64,000 bases of DNA. Source: Haliotis asinina. Its lineage: Eukaryota > Mollusca > Gastropoda > Lepetellida > Haliotidae. The first letter of the stretch is position 1. Every line of letters starts with the position of its first letter. Position numbers and translations under genes: made by a program. The notes beneath the pieces were generated by a model, which ran no database searches, was not told where the DNA came from, and saw nothing but the letters and a program-made list of their open reading frames with translations. Location: NCBI RefSeq assembly GCF_037392515.1, contig NC_090292.1, forward strand, positions 43,327,747 to 43,391,746, in the 5' to 3' direction. Shown piece by piece: positions 56,861-64,000 of the stretch.

Positions 56861-59187
56861 AGGGCTGTATCAGTTAATAACATTGTAATGACCATTACTG
56901 AAGCGTGAATCATACTGGAAATTAATGCTCATTTATATATTGTTCTTCTTCTTCTTTTTGTTACTCCTCTTTACTGAACCTTCAATCATCGTTGGAATGG
57001 GAAGCATGTAAAACACTATCGACATTTACATTGGAAAGGACTTCTTCCTCACTGAGTCCAGTCCACACTCATGTCGATGGAAGACTGTAGAGACTTTACC
57101 GATATTTCCTCTTTCATTATGCAAACTACTATAATGAGCTGCAGGTCCTTTATGAAGGATTAGAACACACCTCGGCCATGGATAATGCAGGCAATGAAGA
57201 AACAATATCCACACGCAATCTTCCAAAGCTCACTCCTTCGGCTTTAAGCTGGAGGCAAATATGTAACACAATATCTTAGCACTTTTTGTGGGGAAAAGAA
57301 ACAGCCAGACGATAGCAGTCATGATGCATTCCAAAAAATACTTTCAGCAGAGAAAAGTTATACACACGTGCAACTAACATGTGAGGATGATTCAAGAGGA
57401 GGCGTTTTAGTACGTGATAAATTAAGGTTTTAGGCGTGTCGTGAGTGTTAGAAAATTTTATCTAGAGGAAGGGCTGACATCCCAAATTATCGTGGTCGGA
57501 ATGTCAAAATGTTTACTCATGTATGTTACAAATATGTGCATTTGCGTAACATTCCATGAATATTTAACATGGCCGCACTTCGTGAGGAAATATCCTCAAA
57601 ACCAATTATTGGATCTATTAACAAGAATAATTCTTTTTTTTTCTTTTATCTAAAAAGGGAACATTGTTGATTATAATGTTGATCGTAGCATTGCTGCATA
57701 ATTTGTTCAACATCATTTTTTTAAAAGTTTGCTCCATCAAAAGGGATAAGTATTTTAATGTAAAAACTGTCAAGGGTCTTTTAAGCAGGGTTCATTATCG
57801 TTTAGTCATTGAGTTTATAAATAAAATAGTGTTGACTGATAACATTTGAACGATATGTTTTGTACATATATTCATGACACACACATGGACAACTCCCACT
57901 CCACACCCACCCCTTCACAAACTTACTTCCTCAATCATTGTAAACCTTTAGTTATTATTTTTGCATTGTTAGGTTATGGAGTGGTTAGCTCGGCAATAGC
58001 TTTGTTGAAACTGTCATAGTAAGTCCAGTCTACGACGAACAACACTGAAGTTGAAATACATCTTTCGAAGTGATTAATTATTTTTCTGACACGAAAGGAT
58101 GCTCGATTTAATCCTGTTCAATGGTAAGGCAGGCAATCGGGAAATGAAGTAAGAGGAACAAATTAAGAAGGCACTAGTGGAATTTGCCTCGATTGTTTGA
58201 GATATTGTAGATTCTTTCAAGTGTAAAAGTCTACCTCAAAACATTTCTTGGTGATTGAGAACCAGGTGGAGTGACCACTTGAATAATCACCTACTTTCTT
58301 ATGGTAAATACAACAACACACTTAATCCTCTTACTGGGATGAACATGATGAGAGCTTACTGACATCACTTGATGAACCCTAGATTGTGTCTGGCTGTGGA
58401 AAGACTGTAAATGGTGAATCTGATTTTACAAAGATTATTTGCTGGTGAACAACTGGAGGTGGTGGCGTAGCTGATTGCACAAAGCGCAGGACGGGTGTCC
58501 ACTTAATTGTGTCTCAAGGCAAAATAAACAAAATCATTCAAAACAAGAATCGGTGTTCTAGTGTATGTTGAATGATGTGAGTGGTGGTCTTCAGTATCAG
58601 AACGTTTTATGTTGTATTAGTGTATTCAACCCATTGCCCCCGAGGAACCAGTGAAGAACGTTTCATGCTTGCATTCGATTCCTTTGATGAACTACACAGA
58701 CATAATATAAAAATAATATTATAATATTGGCATTTCTAAAGTCATCCGCGGTTTTTTTGTCGCATAACGTTAATGAAGCATCCAAATCAATTAACATTCC
58801 AGATGTCTCTAAAATATAATGCGCGACTGTTTGAAGTCTCCAATTCAGAAAGATCAAAGATTCAGTTGTAATATGATCCAGTTTTGAAGGATATACTTTT
58901 ATAGAAATTTTCAAATAAAAATAAAATATTTATCAAACATTATGGACTTGTATTCACATAAAGCTCTGCTATCGCCATTACTGCCATGTCCAGCAAACAT
59001 TTTTTCTTCATTTTAGTCGGCTTTATAGACAATAATCTCTCGCTCTATATTGTTCACAACTGTCGACATATTTTGCGTAATATACAATAGATACTGTACA
59101 TACATAATACATAGATACTATACATACATAACATTGTTGCTGTAAATTTTGACAACGCAAGCTCTTTTCTTAATCCTTATGACACAT
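56861..59187. other. Non-coding
   Basis: No gene recognised. Open frames are short and without context. Confidence 0.45.
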
Positions 59188-59619
59188 TGGGGAACTATGA
59201 ATAATGTCTGGCAATATGGCATGAACATTACCTGGCTTTATAGTGAGGTTTGTTGGGGAACTGTGGGTGATGTCAGGCAATGTGGAATGAACATTATTTG
59301 ACTTTACAGTGAGGTTTGTTGGGGAACTGTGGGTGATGTCAGGCAATGTGGAATGAACATTATTTGACTTTACAGTGAGGTTTGTTGGGGAACTGTGGGT
59401 TATGTCAGGCAATGTGGAATGAACATTATTTGACTTTACAGTGAGGTTTGTTGGGGAACTGTGGGTGATGTCAGGCAATGTGGAATGAACATTATTTGAC
59501 TTTACAGTGAGGTTTGTTGGGGAACTGTGGGTGATGTCAGGCAATGTGGCATGAACATTATTTGACTTTACAATGAGGTTTGTAATTGGAATAGCTCCAG
59601 CCAAGAAAACCATGTCCAT
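59170..59619 (-). other. 149-codon open frame of 22-residue repeats (coding status unknown)
   Basis: Minus-strand ATG at 59619 gives MDMVFLAGAIPITN, mildly hydrophobic, then six repeats of about 22 residues (TVKSNNVHSTLPDITHSSP and TNL), ending MCHKD. Each unit has an N-L-T glycosylation motif. The unit is 66 bp, so an open unit stays open when multiplied, which weakens the case. One unit has a silent change (ATC to ATA). No promoter, intron or family is seen. Confidence 0.2.
59188..59583 (+). repeat. 66-bp tandem repeat, 6 copies
   Basis: Copies start at 59188, 59254, 59320, 59386, 59452 and 59518 (GGGGAACTGTGGGTGATGTC, AGGCAATGTGGAATGAACAT, TATTTGACTTTACAGTGAGG). The first is the most diverged; the middle ones are almost identical. 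Confidence 0.97.
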
Positions 59620-60929
59620 TAAGTCAAAGATTTAGTTCCTATGTTGTTATAGATCTGTCATCTCACTTTTAGAAGGTCATCATGGGGTATTTTTCGGGCG
59701 CAGACCTTTAAAACGCAGATCTGTGTCTTGCTGCTTTTTATCAATAAAGATACACTGTACTATGTACATGATCAACTTTCATCAAATTTCAGATATCGTT
59801 CTGCTCCCATTTCGTTATTGAAATCAAATCTTATTGAACACAAAGAACCGGCACTGTCATTCAGTTTCAGAGTATTACAAGATGGATGCATTTAAGTATT
59901 ACAAATTCGAAAGTGTGGCGGGACACAGAGATGTGAATTTGAAAAGGACAGCCATCAATCAAACATTCTCCTAAAATTAAATAAACTCCTGAAAATTTAT
60001 CTTTGTAACAACCTCAAATATTTCCAGACTATTAGTGAATATAATCAGATACAACAGAAATCCATTGGTTTCACTGACCATTGGTAGAATAGAGAGCTAC
60101 TGTGTATCTTGTTGGATCGATCAATGCTGATCAACATTCTTGACATGCACTAATCTGTCACCCTTGATGATTTATGACAAACAGACATTGAATCACACAG
60201 TTTCCTAATATCCATCAGCATTAAGCACTGGCCAGTTGTCAGCTGCTCATTTGTCTGGGAGTTAAATGGTCATGTTTGGTATCTTCTCTGCATACTCGAG
60301 ATGAATTGATTTCATTTGTGGATATTTGGGCTAACTGCGCAAGCAGTGAGAATCTATACACACATGTTCAGGCAGTGTGATATGCAAAACGTGATGCTAT
60401 GCGGACCCTCCCATTGATCTATTTTTGCAATGAACTGGTTGAGTAGGGTTGCTTTGCTGTTTGAAGATGAGCAGGGATTTGGTTTCCAGACGTTTCTGTT
60501 TTTTTCATACCACGTGCTTTACACTGATATTACGATACTGTCTGTACAAAAAGCGTTAATATCAGTTGTTATTTGAACTTTGAACTTTCAGTCAGTCATT
60601 ACTATACCATATGTATCGAAGTTTCAAACGTGTGCGACAAGTGTAACTTCTGCAACTCGGAGTTACTTAAATTGTGTTTTATTTGCCAGTGGGACATGTT
60701 ACAGCGACAGCTACCATTATCGTTACTACCCATCCCAACATTGGTCGTACTTTCATCTTTCCAACCTTTATTCCTCCAGAGGCTGTACCCTCAAAGGGGG
60801 TTGACGTATTGTAAAATTATTGTTCTCCTGAGAGGGTACGTAAAACACAAAACGTTTGAAGTAAACCTACTTTTCAGACGTAGTGTTCTTGTACTTTAAT
60901 TGTGGCTACCATTTCCTACAATCACTAAC
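59620..60929. other. Non-coding
   Basis: An open frame of 108 codons (60573-60899) overlaps another in a second frame, and neither resembles a known family. Confidence 0.45.
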
Positions 60930-61206
60930 AGCTGAAGGGATGGTGTAAATCCAGCTAGGGTCCCCGTAAGTAGCAAAGGTACTGTACGTCCCCATGGTCC
61001 CTTGTCTGGTGCTCTACCTTCTGTTAGTGTATTGTGCAAATAGCGATATTAGTTTTATGTTCCACACTAGTTTCAGTTCTAATTCTGATATTCTAGTTGT
61101 TTTACTGTCCTTCGACGACAGGATTTTAAAATATACATAGATTCCATTTCAGTGTTAAATGATATGGCCGATGTGACGTTGAATATTCACTTACTCAATC
61201 ACTCCT
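60930..61206 (+). repeat. SINE family E (long form), copy 1
   Basis: GCTCTACCTTCTGTTAGTG, AATAGCGATATTAGTTTTAT, GATATTCTAGTTGTTTTACT GTCCTTCG, then GATATGGCCGATGTGACGTT, ending ACTTACTCAATCACTC. It aligns over its length with 62757-63033. Confidence 0.8.
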
Positions 61207-62756
61207 CCTGAAAATATTTCTGCTTCTACTACCTCGATGTGTAACTTGTTCCAACTCAGAACAACCCATTTTTATAAATGATTTTTTTTTAGAAATTTCG
61301 CCTTGTTACTTGATAATTTTGTCCTACAATAAATTTACACACGATACACTTTGGTGTTTATTGCATATAGATGAAGGTGATGTATGTATATACATCACAG
61401 TGTAGTTTGTCAACTATGGTTTCAAAACTACAGTCCTTTGCCACTGTATTTAATTACCATTTCGCATGTCTGGATATCCACACAATCATTAGTCAAAGTA
61501 TCTTAACAGCAAGCCTCAAGTAAAACCAGCCTTCAGAGGCAATAGCTTATCGAGAACATCAATGAAAGCTGATTCTCTAACACCGTTGGTAAAACATGGG
61601 TCGTGGTTTCCGACACACCACAGTGTAGATTGTAAACTACGGCTTTAATACGATGTTCCTTTAATATCGCATCGTATTTAATTACCGTTTCGTATGTCTG
61701 AATGTCCATAAACTTATAGGTCAAACTATCTTAACAACAACTCCCAAGCAATAATGGCCTTCAGAGGCAGTGGCTTATCAAAACCAGCAATGAAGGCTGA
61801 TTCTGTACCAAGAATCAAGCGTTGACGAAACATGGGCTGTCATGTAAGATCCTGTTGTGTCAACGTACTAGACAGTTATATTTCACGCTATATTACTGAG
61901 AGCATATATTTCGGATAAAATGTGACCGTATGTTGTATTCCATTACAATAACTATGTATTTTAGCAGTGCAAGTTCGTTATTTAGGACCTCCTGGAATTC
62001 AGGGGGTTGAGTCAGTCAATATTGATTGTATAGTATACTTAGTATACTTAATGACATTTTGCTGTATGATGAAACATAAACCTCATTTTAACATCCTCCG
62101 AAAGTCATAAAGCAGGCCTATGTTTCATATGTTTTATTGCCTTTTCTTGTGATGGCGTCTGATAAAATTAAATGTCAGGTGACAAATGGATGATACCCTC
62201 TGGGATGTTGTTACCATTTTGTCGTGGGATTTATTGATATTGGTCCTTGTTATCATTTTAACAATATCGCTTATGAACTGGCATACTAGTATCTGGGTGC
62301 GAAAATTTAGCAACATTAATATTCTGCAGAAAAGCAATGTGAGGGGGATGCATTTGAACAGTTCACTGACAGAAGTATTCTACACAGAGGTGTGAACGTC
62401 AAAGGGAGAGACGCCCATTCTGAAAAAAAATTCTCATCGTGGAAACAAATGTTTTGAAATCATCACTGAGTGCTATATGAATCGGCCACTTTAAAGACAC
62501 AATGTTTGTTGATGACTTACAGAGCATATTGTCTAGATGGTCAGTGCCAATTGTCAATCTTGACCTGGTTCCAGTTCGAGTCCAGAATGGGAACTCAAAA
62601 AAAAAACCAAAAAAAAAAAAACTACCGGCATTTGTACTCTACTAAGAAACATTTTAAATCTGACCTCTTACTAAATGACTTCAGAAATCGAATCACCTTG
62701 GCTCTAGTCTTCCTCAGCTCTGTATCCATCCAACCAGCCCTCAGTTTCTACCACAT
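61207..62756. other. Non-coding; internal duplication
   Basis: GAAAGCTGATTCTCTAACAC CGTTGG and ATGGCATTTCAGAGG-like stretches near 61380-61600 recur near 61600-61830 (for example CTTCAGAGGCAATAGCTTAT and CTTCAGAGGCAGTGGCTTAT), so an about 225-bp segment is tandemly duplicated and diverged. No gene. Confidence 0.5.
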
Positions 62757-63033
62757 GTGAAGGGTTACCTTAGCATACGTTCGCGTCCCTAGTGTGGTGA
62801 TCTACCTTCTGTTGTTGGCGATCTATAGCCTGTTTTAAAATATATTGTCTAAATAGTGATATTAGTTTTAACTTTCCATGCTGGTTTTAATTCAAATTGT
62901 GATATTCTAGTTGTTTTACTGTCCTTCGTTGACAGATTTTACCACATGCATATATTTCATTTAAATGTTCTCGTCGCGATATGGCTGGGATATTGTCGAT
63001 GTGACGTTAAATTTTAACTCACTCACTCACTCT
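62757..63033 (+). repeat. SINE family E (long form), copy 2
   Basis: GATCTACCTTCTGTTGTTGG, AATAGTGATATTAGTTTTAA, GATATTCTAGTTGTTTTACT GTCCTTCG, CTCGTCGCGATATGGCTGGG ATATTGTCGATGTGACGTTA, AACTCACTCACTCACTC. Confidence 0.85.
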
Positions 63034-63317
63034 TAAAGTTCGCCCAATGGATGTTTTCTTTACGAATGCTAATCGTCAGTCGGATGAGATGCACATTAAT
63101 TGATGATTTCGATTTCCTCTTGTCATCCCCGCCCTAGCTGCGACACGTCACGTCTTGCAAGTTCATACTAGGTGTTCATAACATTAATCACTTAAACCGA
63201 AATTGATTATATTGAGTAGCTTCTCAAGACGACAGTTAATGTTCAGGGGAAGTTGCCCTTCTTGGGCAACAATGGTCAGCGCTTTAAGACTCTGTTAAAC
63301 TTACGAAAGACTCTGCA
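63034..63317. other. Non-coding
   Basis: Nothing recognised. Confidence 0.5.
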
Positions 63318-63446
63318 TACAAAGGACATACATATGCTCATGGAGATGCATATAGGAACATACAAAGGATATACATATGTTCATGGAGATGCATAAAGGA
63401 ACATACAAAGGACATACATATGCTCATGGAGATGCATATAGGAACA
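63318..63446 (+). repeat. 43-bp tandem repeat, 3 copies
   Basis: Unit TACAAAGGACATACATATGC TCATGGAGATGCATATAGGA ACA; the middle copy has three or so differences. Confidence 0.95.
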
Positions 63447-64000
63447 CATGGAAGTAAAGTCGTTCTTTTATTCTTTTTCTGGTAAGTGAAATTCTGGAAA
63501 TAATCATAGGAACACTTGTACTTGTACCCTTATTCGATTCCATACATGTTCTTAGACAATGGGTCGTACGGATATTTCTGTGGACCTAATTTAAACCCAT
63601 TTACACCCATTTACACCCAGACAGGAATTTCGCTTTGTTTACATGTGTATTATTTACTTTAAATCATTTGTCTCCCGTGAGAAACAGACAGGCCATGTAA
63701 ATTTCAATGGGGATTTTAAACTTTCAATTACTTGGGCTAACGTAGCTACTTTGTGTTAATTTTTCCGTGCATGTTTTAATTTCCTCCTAGTCTCTTAGTC
63801 TGTTGCCATGGAAACATTATCATTGGCGTCGACCTAACCGAGGTGTTTCGTAAAGCTGCTTAAATAGCAAAAATAAAGTTAATGGTATGAAGGGAAGAAA
63901 TGTCTTTAGATCTGAATATGATATCAATTTTGTCTTCAGAAGGCTGCTTGTGTCTCTCGTTTAATTTGAGAAAAAAGAGTTGACCGATTGCCAAAAACAC
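63447..64000. other. Non-coding to the window end
   Basis: A short doubled CCCATTTACAC lies at 63597-63618. No gene recognised. Confidence 0.5.

Noticed and set aside
1-64000. Retrovirus-like or other capsid-bearing elements
   Set aside because: No long terminal repeats, gag, pol or envelope motifs were recognised.

Overview
This is eukaryotic, probably gastropod, DNA. The evidence is the dense set of tRNA-derived and tail-sharing SINEs ending in (TCAC)n, of a kind I associate with vetigastropods such as abalone (Haliotis). That species-level reading is recognition from memory and was not searched. The window is gene-poor and repeat-rich: most of the 64 kb is non-coding sequence holding several dozen short interspersed repeats, about ten minisatellites or satellites, two Tc1-type DNA transposons, palindromes and microsatellites.

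Clear coding content is small. (1) 5932-6610, plus strand: a first coding exon with a signal peptide and the start of a natriuretic-peptide-receptor-type ligand-binding domain (receptor guanylate cyclase or NPR-C-like). It ends at a splice donor, and no later exon was found in the window. (2) 17060-18211, plus strand: a complete, intronless, secreted protein with two tandem F-type (fucolectin) lectin domains, its own TATA box and poly(A) signals. (3) 45624-46613, plus strand: an uninterrupted Tc1 (DD34E) transposase inside a complete-looking element at 45440-46736. (4) 26525-27496: a related Tc1 transposase broken by in-frame stops, in the element at 26332-27619. Tentative exons are given at low confidence at 43143-43267 (minus; possible mitochondrial presequence) and 2633-2998 (minus; possible serine-protease-like fragment).

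Layout. 0-5.9 kb holds SINEs and the upstream region of the receptor exon. 6.6-17 kb is probably receptor intron or intergenic sequence, with a ~1.9 kb minisatellite of about 22 units and many SINEs. 17-18.4 kb is the lectin gene. 19-22.4 kb is a run of satellites plus one copy of a composite dispersed element. 26.3-28.5 kb is a dense cluster of a dead Tc1, a perfect 250-bp palindrome and a fold-back element with a tRNA-like core. 32.5-33.8 kb is a second, inverted copy of the composite element. 34-44 kb is SINEs and simple repeats with one possible exon. 45.4-46.7 kb is the uninterrupted Tc1. 47-64 kb is SINEs, microsatellites and a 66-bp repeat that is open for 149 codons.

The genes show no common pathway. 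The most unusual material is in the repeats: three SINE families with one shared 3' tail, fold-back elements carrying a class II tRNA-like core, a hairpin kept just upstream of the transposase start in two diverged Tc1 elements, and a composite element in inverted orientation whose inner satellite differs in size between copies.
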